Origin: Pseudomonas violetae
Lineage (GTDB): Bacteria > Pseudomonadota > Gammaproteobacteria > Pseudomonadales > Pseudomonadaceae
NCBI RefSeq assembly: GCF_023072615.1
Contig: NZ_JAKNRW010000001.1
Coordinates: forward strand, 62,001-126,000
Reading direction: 5' to 3'
DNA length: 64,000 nucleotides
Positions within the stretch are counted from its first letter, which is position 1; each line of letters opens with the position of its first letter. Of this stretch, positions 26,675 to 33,700 are shown in pieces. The translations under genes and the position numbers were made by a program. The notes under the pieces were generated by a model, which did not search any database, had not been told where the DNA came from, and saw only the letters and a program-made list of their open reading frames with translations.

Positions 26675-26710
26675 CCCCCTCGCCAGCGATTGCTGGCAGG
26701 GGGTTTTTTT
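26675..26710 (+). terminator. intrinsic terminator after the primase-like gene
   Basis: CCCCCTCGCCAGC pairs with GCTGGCAGGGGG around the loop GATT, followed by seven T. Genes beyond it need read-through or their own promoter. Confidence 0.9.
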
Positions 26711-27102
26711 ATGACCCCGTTTTGGCTTGACGGCGTGTAGGTGTTGGGGCAGCATTGCCTTGTCCTACTAGCCCTCTCTGAGCGCTAACCTGAACTACGT
26801 CGTTGCTAATTCTTCGGAGTTTTTCAGGGTGTGATGCAAATCCAGCTAATTCTGGTTTGTTGAGCACAGACATTGTTGGAACCATTTCGGATACGTCTTT
26901 TTGGCGTTTCCCTATCTGAGATACCAGGCTTTTCCTGTCGCGCTTGCGCTTCAGTAGAATCGTTCCAGGATCGCGTATCTCCGCTGTATCAGTACTGCTC
27001 GCAGTTTCTGACAAAAGCATCTCCGGCTTTTAGCCAATCCCCTGCACGGGTAATCTCAACTGAGCTTATTCCTGGTGCAGTCAGGGATATAGGAGGATCT
27101 TC
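26711..27102 (+). promoter_or_regulatory. 392-base leader of a 54-residue gene
   Basis: There is no convincing gene. It contains GCTAATTC twice (26805-26812, 26845-26852); the first, within CGTTGCTAATTCT, matches the copy at 24555. Near the end CCCCTGCAC can pair with GTGCAG-tca-GGG before a perfect AGGAGG. A minus-strand open frame (26709-27020) is judged spurious. Confidence 0.45.
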
Positions 27103-27267
27103 ATGTCTTATCAAATTGAACTTGTATGTTGCCCGCCTACTTGGACGCAACCTTTAGGGGATCAGCACGAAAAAGCGAAAGCTAATTTTCTGACCCACGA
27201 AGTCGAGGATCTAAACGCGGTAGATTTGAAGGCAGAAATGGATGATTCTAACGAAGCTCCATTTTAA
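27103..27267 (+). CDS. 54-residue hypothetical protein
   Basis: The frame runs from ATG 27103 to TAA 27267, beginning MSYQIELVCCPPTWTQ and ending NEAPF. A perfect AGGAGG (27091-27096) lies six bases upstream, among the best ribosome sites in the window. The C-terminal half is very acidic. It sits in the leader-rich gene series between the primase-like and nuclease genes. Small acidic proteins can be DNA mimics or anti-defence factors; nothing in the sequence proves that. Confidence 0.65.
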   Translation: MSYQIELVCCPPTWTQPLGDQHEKAKANFLTHEVEDLNAVDLKAEMDDSNEAPF

Positions 27268-27338
27268 TTAAAAAATATTCCCTCGAGGGCACTCACACTG
27301 CCTTCGGGTTAGTCGTGCGCCCCGTAACAGGTGAGAGC

Positions 27339-28283
27339 ATGACAGTATTCTATAATCCGACATCTATCTTCAACTCTTTGTCTGACGAAGTCGTTGTTGA
27401 GTTGTCCCCCACGCAGATATTGAAGTCTCAAGTCTGCCAGCGTTCACTTGGCTATTACCGTGCCCGCGTAAAACCATTGGCGACTCCTTTAAATCTTGTG
27501 TTTGGCTCTGCCTTACATTGGGTAGTCGAGGGGTATATCAAGGGATTTATTGATCGCGATCAAATGGAGAAACAGTTTTCAAATGAGTTCTTCAGACTCT
27601 CAATGTCAGGCTTAATAAGCATGGCGAAGTCTAAGACGCGGGATATTAACGAGGTCATTGGTAAGCGTTTAGCTAAACAGTTCCCAGAGTTTTTCGATAA
27701 TCTTGGCCTCCGGCCTGTGATCATCGAAGGGGCGTTTAAACTGAGGATCGCGCCTAACACCTATATCAACTTGGTAATCGACTTTGTCGGTATTGCTGAA
27801 AGGGACATCGTTTTCAATGGTGTCGTTATCGCAGCCAAGGGTGACACCGTGATCCTTGATTGGAAAACGGCTGCTGCTAAGGAGGGCGCTTTGTTTGCAG
27901 GCATTGCTCTGCAACTTACGTTCTACTGGGAAGCAGTAAGGTTGGCGTGTCAGCAGTTGGGTATTAAGGAACCAGCAGCGTGTGGTTTTGCCTCCGGGTT
28001 AAAGCCGAACGTTTCAAAAGCTGAATCCGACTCGCTTTCGAAAGCCATCTGGATGCCAGTGCAATGGACCAAGCGCACCGCTAGCGATGTTGAAGAGGCT
28101 TTCGACTACGCAAGAGTGGTGGCAAGTCGCATCAGGCGTGGTGAGTTTCACCGTACCTCTGGTGCTGCCTACAACTCGCCTTGTGATAGTCAAACTCGTT
28201 GCGACTACGCCGGGCTGTGTTTGGAGGGTTCAAAGCGGGGCTACAAAATACCATCCGGGTTCACACTTGCTGACCTGGTCTGA
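27339..28283 (+). CDS. Cas4/RecB-like PD-(D/E)XK nuclease
   Basis: ATG 27339 follows GGTGAGAG. The 314-residue protein has the RecB-family nuclease order: GSALHWVVEGYI (catalytic His region, near residue 56), an Asp in NLVIDFVG, then VILDWKT (the D-x-K core, near 171) and a Gln-containing helix (ALQLTFYWEA). One Cys near residue 32 and three Cys in CDSQTRCDYAGLC (near 282-294) form the split four-Cys pattern that binds an iron-sulfur cluster in Cas4 and AddB. It should cut or resect DNA ends. No cas genes or repeats are nearby, so it probably serves plasmid recombination or replication. Confidence 0.82.
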   Translation: MTVFYNPTSIFNSLSDEVVVELSPTQILKSQVCQRSLGYYRARVKPLATPLNLVFGSALHWVVEGYIKGFIDRDQMEKQFSNEFFRLSMSGLISMAKSKTRDINEVIGKRLAKQFPEFFDNLGLRPVIIEGAFKLRIAPNTYINLVIDFVGIAERDIVFNGVVIAAKGDTVILDWKTAAAKEGALFAGIALQLTFYWEAVRLACQQLGIKEPAACGFASGLKPNVSKAESDSLSKAIWMPVQWTKRTASDVEEAFDYARVVASRIRRGEFHRTSGAAYNSPCDSQTRCDYAGLCLEGSKRGYKIPSGFTLADLV

Positions 28284-28344
28284 CAATACCTACCTAGTGG
28301 GGCACACACGCCCCCTTGGGAGCGCTGCCCTTCGGAGATGACAA
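28284..28344 (+). promoter_or_regulatory. structured leader of the 28,345 gene
   Basis: GGGGC pairs with GCCCC, and the following GGG can pair with CCC of GCTGCCC, giving competing GC-rich stems just before the GGAG ribosome site. Confidence 0.4.
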
Positions 28345-28803
28345 ATGCGTGAGTCTGTTCGAATGGAGCGCTACGCTCAACGAGCCATTGAGGTCCGTCG
28401 CAAAGCTGAAGATCCAAACCGAAGAATTGGTGAGTTTTTGATGATCCAATATTTGGCGCAAGGTGAACACCTGTGCGATGCGCTTAAGAAGATGAGCCCG
28501 ATGGAGCGGCAAATCTATATAGCCCAACACACCGAGCTTCTCGTAAGCTCAGACGGTGCTGAAGGCATGAACGTGGTTTGGTGCCCCAACTCGCAAGTGA
28601 TTACCCACCGGTTACTTTCTGTTGAAATGAGGAAGGAATTTGAGGGGAGGCATTATCTGAGTACTTGGATGCGCAGGGTACACCCTAATGATCATAATGC
28701 TCTCCGCGGCTTCTTAAATGACCGATTGGAGCAGCGGGTTGCTCAGCGTCTGCACCAAAAAAATCAGCTAACTCTAAGCTTCCCTGAAGCGAAAGCCAGC
28801 TAA
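28345..28803 (+). CDS. hypothetical protein
   Basis: The 152-residue, basic, helical protein (MRESVRMERYAQRAIEV at the start) has no membrane segment or named domain. GGAG lies nine bases upstream. It follows the nuclease gene in the leader-rich series. The function is unknown. Confidence 0.6.
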   Translation: MRESVRMERYAQRAIEVRRKAEDPNRRIGEFLMIQYLAQGEHLCDALKKMSPMERQIYIAQHTELLVSSDGAEGMNVVWCPNSQVITHRLLSVEMRKEFEGRHYLSTWMRRVHPNDHNALRGFLNDRLEQRVAQRLHQKNQLTLSFPEAKAS

Positions 28804-29064
28804 TTATAGTTCCATCAAGTGATGGACTAGCTCAAATCACAGTGATCATTGCGGTCTTTGAACTTGACGTTTTGGTCTAGTTACGTTGCGATCACTGGTA
28901 AACGATTGGGATTTGTTGATCCCGATCAGATACACCCCCTCGTTAGAGGGGAGCTGCAAGGATTCACCCCCTGGGGCCTTAACATGCCCCGCAAGGGTAG
29001 TTAGGTTTTAGGAGGGCGCAGCACTCTATAAAAATAAAATCTAATAATAATATGGTGAATCATA
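28804..29064 (+). promoter_or_regulatory. structured 261-base intergenic region
   Basis: No gene is seen. Hairpins include TCCATC/GATGGA (28811-28826), a long-range CAGTGATC/GATCACTG pair, and CCCCTC-GTTA-GAGGGG (28935-28950) followed by more C-rich and G-rich segments that could compete for it. An AGGAGG near 29010 has no start codon at useful spacing. Confidence 0.4.
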
Positions 29065-29436
29065 ATGATGTACGAAACTAGCAATCTGTTCCAAACCGTG
29101 AAGTCTGTTTACGCAAATGGCAAACGCCTGACGCTGCAGATCAAAGACCGTTACATCCACATCCGCCTTGTTCTGGTGTTCGTGTTTTTTGCACGTACCA
29201 TCAGTACCGAGCGACCAATGTTGAAGTGCTTGGTAATACCGTCATTTATGGCGATACACCTGGCCCGAATCTTCAGGTGGGTTATTACGGGATTTACGCT
29301 TTACATCCTTTTTTGCCACGGCATTCACCTCCCTTTGTGGATCAAGGTGCTAAGCGTATTCGCAGGGGAAACTCTCGCGATTGCTGTCGCTGCGGCTGAG
29401 ATGGAAATGAAGCATTACGGTTACCTAAGCAGCTAA
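29065..29436 (+). CDS. uncertain open frame, possible frameshift
   Basis: As read, this gives a 123-residue protein with a hydrophobic middle (about residues 65-95). The ribosome site is poor. Between T6 runs near 29185 and 29310, another frame reads well (YHQYRATNVEVLGNTVIYG and on, stopping at 29397-29399) and looks more like a normal soluble protein. The real product may therefore change frame at one or both T-runs, by programmed slippage, an indel or decay. The N-terminal 40 residues (MMYETSNLFQTVKSVYANG) are common to either reading. Confidence 0.35.
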   Translation: MMYETSNLFQTVKSVYANGKRLTLQIKDRYIHIRLVLVFVFFARTISTERPMLKCLVIPSFMAIHLARIFRWVITGFTLYILFCHGIHLPLWIKVLSVFAGETLAIAVAAAEMEMKHYGYLSS

Positions 29437-29441
29437 CGCTG

Positions 29442-29562
29442 TCTGGTCGTATAAAACGACCGGCACAGCATTGCTGTTGCCGGGCGTCGGATATTCCACG
29501 CCCGGTCTGCAGACGGGCGTTTTTTTTAATCTCCCGTCTGCAGCGGGTAGGAGCGCTTTGCA
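29442..29562 (+). promoter_or_regulatory. leader with competing terminator and anti-terminator helices
   Basis: Successive hairpins include GGTCG/CGACC, CGGCA/TGCCG and CGGGCGT/ACGCCCG. A self-pairing CTGCAG-centred stem followed by eight T looks like a terminator. CTGCAGACGGG in it is also perfectly complementary to CCCGTCTGCAG after the T-run, so two exclusive folds exist just before the AGGAG of the next gene. Confidence 0.6.
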
Positions 29563-30000
29563 ATGAAAAATCTAAACTACCGCGGGAACTTGGTTTTGTT
29601 CCTTGCCCTTGCAAATGATCTTATTACTTCGTGGGAGGCCGGCCGTCAGGCTGCAATCTCGCAGGGTAGCTTCAGTGACAATCCATATCTGCCGAGCACG
29701 TATGACCATGAAGAGTGGTCGCGTGGCTTTGCGAATGGGTTGCGCGACGCGGTCGTTTCTCGCGTAGGAACGAATGTCGACGCTTTGGTGGTAGCACCGG
29801 CTTCGAACATTCAAGTCCAAAGCTTTCCGGAACGCTCGTTCTGGGCAGAAGCAAACCGTCTTCAACTCTGCCACAGCCTTTCGAATGAGCAGCTCGCTGC
29901 TCGCTTAGGAGTGCGACTGGACCAGTTGAATGAGGCAATGATCCTGCATCGTTTCTACGATGCGGACGCGATCCCTGTAGGGGTTCGCGAAGCGGGATAA
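29563..30000 (+). CDS. hypothetical protein
   Basis: The 145-residue soluble protein (MKNLNYRGNLVLFLALAND at the start) has no named domain. The C-terminal part (NEQLAARLGVRLDQLNEAM) could be a small helix-turn-helix. The segment DHEEWSRGFANGLRDA recalls small ribosome-modulation-like proteins of plasmids and phages, but the resemblance is weak. TAGGAG lies ten bases upstream. Confidence 0.55.
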   Translation: MKNLNYRGNLVLFLALANDLITSWEAGRQAAISQGSFSDNPYLPSTYDHEEWSRGFANGLRDAVVSRVGTNVDALVVAPASNIQVQSFPERSFWAEANRLQLCHSLSNEQLAARLGVRLDQLNEAMILHRFYDADAIPVGVREAG

Positions 30001-30019
30001 ATTTAAACGTCTGTAGTTC

Positions 30020-30176
30020 GGACGCTCATGTCGAGCGTCCTCCCTCCTAGTGAGTTGGATCAAGCATCCGGCTCACGCTGGGTGTTTGCTCGAGTTCACT
30101 GCTCGAATCGCACCCGGCTCCGGCCCCGGGTGATTACTTAAAATTCCCCGTGGTCCGGCGGGAGAGAGGCTACATC
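30020..30176 (+). promoter_or_regulatory. A-A'-A'' leader element, copy L1
   Basis: First hairpin GGACGCTC/GAGCGTCC (30020-30040). Then GTGAGTTGGAT (30050-30060) pairs with ATCCGGCTCAC (30066-30076). Then A GCTGGGTG (30077-30084), A' CACCCGGC (30111-30118) and A'' CCGGGTG (30126-30132): A' can pair with either A or A''. A last CCCCG/CGGCGGG stem precedes the ribosome site. Confidence 0.75.
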
Positions 30177-31352
30177 ATGACTAACGCAAACAACGCTGTA
30201 ACCAACACTGAAGCTAAAACTGCTGCTTTCCTTACTGTTGCTGATATCCAGGCCATGAACATGGAAGCCATCTCGTCCCAACCGGTCGAGATGGTTGCTG
30301 CGCATGAACTGTTCGGTTTCTCCACGGAGTTGAAGGGTGTGGGCCTATTGCCTGTATTCACCGACTCGCATCCATTGGTACCTAAAATCAATAACGACCA
30401 CGTATTCAGTGAGAGTCTGGTTCGCCGGATTCTCTTGAGCATGAAGGGTGGCGATAGCAGCATCTTGCTTGTAGGTGACAAGGGCACGGGTAAATCCTCC
30501 CTGGTTACACAGATGCACGCGCGCCTGACGAAGCCGATGATCGGCATCACAGGTAGTAATGGCATTGACGACACCCACCTGCTTGGTTGCAAAACCATCA
30601 AAGGCGGCGACGTCAAGGAAGTCGATGGCGTATTGAGCTATGCGTATCGCAAGGGCTTGACCTGCTTAATCGACGAACTATGTACCTTGCGGCCTGGGGT
30701 TTTGGTTGGTATCAACGACATCCTTCAGGGTGACGGGGTCATCAACCTGAAACACCACGGTATTGATCCTTCCCTCGATCCTCGGGCACTGCTCGATGTG
30801 AACGGCGGGATGACAATCGTTAAGCACCCGATGTTCCGGCTGTTCGCAACTGACAACACGGGTGGCAAACAGCAGCGCGACGCTCGGTTCTCCGGGACTA
30901 ATGCTCAAAACTCTGCTGTGCGCAGTCGCATGACCAGCTTCACGGTGCCATTTATGGCTCCGGAGCAGGAAATGGCGGCTCTGCAAGGGTCTGCAAATGC
31001 ATACGCCAACGCAAAAAAACTGACCGCAATGGACACGATGCATACCCGTCAACTCGTTGAGTTCGCATTCCGTTTTCGGAAGTCGTTCTCGATGGAAGAG
31101 GCCTGCGACAACATCTCGTTCCGCGAGATTCAGCGTTGGGCCCACAAGTGGATGATGTATGGCGATCTGGATGAGTCGTTTGTGGACGCTGTCTACAACA
31201 ACTTGGAAGAGACGGATCGGGTTCTGGCGCTGGAGCACTTTGAATCGGTATTTGCGCGCAAGTTGATCCTGCCGGAAGAGCACGCTTTTTCGGTCGGTGA
31301 TGTAGCCGACAAATTCATCAAAGCTAACATCGCCACGAATAAAGCCGCCTAA
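30177..31352 (+). CDS. MoxR/CobS-type AAA+ ATPase
   Basis: The 391-residue protein has Walker A GDKGTGKS near residue 100, a Walker B-type LIDEL near 163, and a sensor region FRLFATDNTGG, matching MoxR/CobS ATPases. Such ATPases work with von Willebrand factor A proteins to insert metals or remodel complexes. The partner is almost certainly the VWA protein at 33,697-35,823. Genes of this type (annotated CobS/CobT-like) recur on large plasmids and phages outside cobalamin pathways. Leader L1 precedes it. Confidence 0.85.
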   Translation: MTNANNAVTNTEAKTAAFLTVADIQAMNMEAISSQPVEMVAAHELFGFSTELKGVGLLPVFTDSHPLVPKINNDHVFSESLVRRILLSMKGGDSSILLVGDKGTGKSSLVTQMHARLTKPMIGITGSNGIDDTHLLGCKTIKGGDVKEVDGVLSYAYRKGLTCLIDELCTLRPGVLVGINDILQGDGVINLKHHGIDPSLDPRALLDVNGGMTIVKHPMFRLFATDNTGGKQQRDARFSGTNAQNSAVRSRMTSFTVPFMAPEQEMAALQGSANAYANAKKLTAMDTMHTRQLVEFAFRFRKSFSMEEACDNISFREIQRWAHKWMMYGDLDESFVDAVYNNLEETDRVLALEHFESVFARKLILPEEHAFSVGDVADKFIKANIATNKAA

Positions 31353-31368
31353 CCTAAGGAGTTCACAA

Positions 31369-32187
31369 ATGTTCTATCTCGTGAACACCAAGGGAAGCTT
31401 TCTGGTTGGCTACGTGCCGGCGGGAGAGAGGACGGTTCTCATGTTCGAAGGTCAAGTGATCCAGGGCATTCCCAAGATCACGAAGCGTCTGGAGAAGGCT
31501 GCTCGCAGCACTGACGACGCTTGGGAGTTTTTATGTGAGACAGTCATGGAGGCGCGAGCCGATGGCTATCTCGATAAGCACGTAGACACCAGTCACTTGC
31601 AAGTACCACCCGATCTTCACCAGGATGAGTTTCCTCTGGCGTTGCGGGGCGTGTATGCGCGGGTAAAGAGTTGCTCCTACGACCAGTTTGCTGCCGGGCT
31701 AGCCCGGCTGTTGGCTGTTCATGACGCAGTTTCTGACGCCGGTGTTGATGTGAAAATTGGGACGGAAGGCAAGTCGGTTGAGCTAAGCGTACGCGGAGCT
31801 CACATCCGCTTTGGATTTGTCCCTGACGGGTTATGGGGAACCATGGCCACTAAGGGCAAAGAGTTGTGCGAAGAGCGCGGGATGATGGGTGACAACTTCC
31901 TACTGCCTGATGGGCGAGGGATGTTGCACCTGTTGCACCGTGAAACGATCTTGGACCTATACGTTCGTGCCTTTCTGGACGGATCCGTAAAGGCCGGGGC
32001 TGTGATTGAGCTAACGTCCGATCACTCGTGGAAATTCGTCGCTGGCAATCCCTTCTTAACCGCTGATGTTAGAGATCTTCAGTGGTACCAAGATACCCCG
32101 GCGCTTCATGGCCGGGCTCTCAAGCTAGACCAGATGATTCCGGTATCTACGGCGCAAGCCGCGAATGCCCTGGATTTCTATTGCTAA
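31369..32187 (+). CDS. hypothetical protein
   Basis: The 272-residue soluble protein starts MFYLVNTKGSFLVGYV behind AAGGAG, only 16 bases after the AAA+ gene and without a leader of its own, so it shares that transcript. It has alpha/beta composition and no family I can name. It may be an accessory of the AAA+/VWA module. Confidence 0.6.
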   Translation: MFYLVNTKGSFLVGYVPAGERTVLMFEGQVIQGIPKITKRLEKAARSTDDAWEFLCETVMEARADGYLDKHVDTSHLQVPPDLHQDEFPLALRGVYARVKSCSYDQFAAGLARLLAVHDAVSDAGVDVKIGTEGKSVELSVRGAHIRFGFVPDGLWGTMATKGKELCEERGMMGDNFLLPDGRGMLHLLHRETILDLYVRAFLDGSVKAGAVIELTSDHSWKFVAGNPFLTADVRDLQWYQDTPALHGRALKLDQMIPVSTAQAANALDFYC

Positions 32188-32214
32188 TAACGCGGTCCGA
32201 AAGGGCCGCCCCTC

Positions 32215-32345
32215 TTTAGTGAGTTGGACCAAAAATCCAGCTCACGCCGGGTTTTTGTTCGAGTTCACTGAGCTCACAAACCCGGCACCGTGCCCGGGTT
32301 TGATCTTCGTTATTTCCTGAGCACGGCAGGTAAGAGGCTATATCT
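32215..32345 (+). promoter_or_regulatory. A-A'-A'' leader element, copy L2
   Basis: GTGAG...CTCAC first stem, then A CCGGGTTTTTGT, A' ACAAACCCGG and A'' CCGGGTTT. The sequence of the three segments differs from L1 (GGGTTT rather than GGGTG), but all three changed together. Confidence 0.7.
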
Positions 32346-32567
32346 ATGAAAACGCTGAAAACCGTATTCGCACGCATTGACTCTGCTCTCGACTTGTTCT
32401 GGAAAGGGGTAGTGCTGCGTCGCTATCACGAGGCACAAGCTAAGCGCTTTAGTCGCATGACCGCGCGCTTGGTCCAAGTGGCTGTGAAGCACCCTCGCAT
32501 TGACTACGTGAGCCACCAGGCTCGCCGTCACCGTCTGGAAGCTGATCTGCTGCAAGGCAAGTTGTAA
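32346..32567 (+). CDS. small basic helical protein (paralogue of 33,485)
   Basis: The 73-residue protein (MKTLKTVFARIDSALDLFW at the start) is rich in Arg, His and Lys and probably helical. It resembles the 71-residue product at 33,485 in start (MK-LK), length, composition and an RYH motif in the middle. It could bind nucleic acid; the function is unknown. It lies between two leader elements, so it is regulated individually. Confidence 0.55.
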   Translation: MKTLKTVFARIDSALDLFWKGVVLRRYHEAQAKRFSRMTARLVQVAVKHPRIDYVSHQARRHRLEADLLQGKL

Positions 32568-32599
32568 GGATTGCGGTTGTCCCTTGTGGACAACCCTTC

Positions 32600-32731
32600 G
32601 CATTGAGACCTGGATCAACCATCCAGCTCTCGCTGGGTGTTTGTGGGGGCTCTGACCTCTGCTACGCCCGGCTCCGGCCCCGGGTTTTAAACCTAGTTTG
32701 CCCCGTGGTCCGGTGGGTGCGAGGAAACACC
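32600..32731 (+). promoter_or_regulatory. A-A'-A'' leader element, copy L3
   Basis: A CTGGGTGT, A' ACGCCCGG and A'' CCGGGTTT, then TTGCCCCGTGGTCCGGTGGG, the conserved last stem, and the ATG at 32732. Confidence 0.7.
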
Positions 32732-33280
32732 ATGAACCCTTCGTTTGAAGCTGCTCTGGACGCCCGCCTCCATTGGATGTCGGTTGTGTCTTTTAAAGGC
32801 ATCACTGGCTTTGATGCGCTGGCACAGGAGTCCGAAGAAGCAGCCAGTTGTGTTGTTAGCGACTTGGCTGAATATGAGGCAAACCACTTTGGTCGCTACG
32901 GCGCGACTGTACCGCCCCTCTTTGCCGAGATCCCTGAATTGGCTGCACTTTATTCACGGGTCTTTCAAAGCACCGCGCGAAAGGTCGAGTCTGAAAGGCT
33001 TAAGCTGGCACGTCAGCAGAAGGCGATCGCTTGCATAAAAGCAAACGCATGGCATGAGATTTTGTTACCAACTCCGGAAGAGCTAGCGAGTGACCTTCAG
33101 TCGGGTACCGACGTGAGTATCGAAGGGCACTATCTGAGCTACGACGAAGACGACAGAGTCGTTTGGGTTGATAACCCGTACGGTGTTTTAGGCTCGCTTG
33201 GAGAGGAGCCGACTGTGGGATTGGCCAGAACGTTTCTTGCCTGTGTAGCTATGGGTGGGATGTTCGGTCCAGAACTATAG
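32732..33280 (+). CDS. hypothetical protein
   Basis: The 182-residue acidic soluble protein begins MNPSFEAALDARLHW. The ATG is chosen because the conserved leader ends just before it; an upstream in-frame start at 32603 would run through the leader. No domain is recognised. Confidence 0.55.
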   Translation: MNPSFEAALDARLHWMSVVSFKGITGFDALAQESEEAASCVVSDLAEYEANHFGRYGATVPPLFAEIPELAALYSRVFQSTARKVESERLKLARQQKAIACIKANAWHEILLPTPEELASDLQSGTDVSIEGHYLSYDEDDRVVWVDNPYGVLGSLGEEPTVGLARTFLACVAMGGMFGPEL

Positions 33281-33354
33281 AACGGCGCCGTATGGGTATA
33301 TGCACAGCTTCGATGTCTGCAGGAATTGGTTGCCCCAAACGGCGGCCTCTCGCT

Positions 33355-33484
33355 CCGAGAACTGGAATAAATACCCAGCTCTCGCTGGGTGTTTGTCGAG
33401 TTCGTTGAACTCTACTCCGCCCGGCTCCGGCCCCGGGTTTAAATCTAATTTGCCCCGTGGTCCGGCGGGTGCGAGAAAAATCCC
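33355..33484 (+). promoter_or_regulatory. A-A'-A'' leader element, copy L4
   Basis: A CTGGGTGT with an inner CGAGTTC/GAACTC hairpin, A' CGCCCGGC, A'' CCCGGGTTT, then the conserved CCCCG/CGGCGGG stem and GTGCGAG before ATG 33485. Confidence 0.7.
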
Positions 33485-33700
33485 ATGAAATCCTTAAAAC
33501 AGGCTGTAAAAGCAGTACAACAAATCGTGATGGTTCGGTACCACCGCCGTATGGCTTCGTGGTATCGGAAAGCGGCTGTGCATCACGCAGACCTTGTTAT
33601 TCACACGCTCAACGTTGTCCCAAACGCTTCGCTTGCGAAGCTGCGCGGGATCGCGAAACAGCACGATCAGAAAGCTAAAGCGCTTCGAATCGGAGAATGA
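33485..33700 (+). CDS. small basic helical protein (paralogue of 32,346)
   Basis: The 71-residue protein (MKSLKQAVKAVQQIVMVRYH at the start) has a high Lys/Arg/His content. Its stop overlaps the start of the VWA gene (ATGA), so the two are coupled and share leader L4. It resembles the 73-residue product at 32,346. Confidence 0.6.
   Translation: MKSLKQAVKAVQQIVMVRYHRRMASWYRKAAVHHADLVIHTLNVVPNASLAKLRGIAKQHDQKAKALRIGE

Noticed and set aside
26709..27020. Minus-strand frame of 103 residues (LKRKR motif)
   Set aside because: No good ribosome site, overlaps the preceding terminator's T-run, and lies in the leader of a forward gene with a perfect ribosome site; a related but startless stretch occurs at 24.5 kb, so it is treated as a repeat or relic.
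27339..28283. CRISPR-Cas locus suggested by the Cas4-like nuclease
   Set aside because: No other cas genes and no repeat-spacer array in the window.
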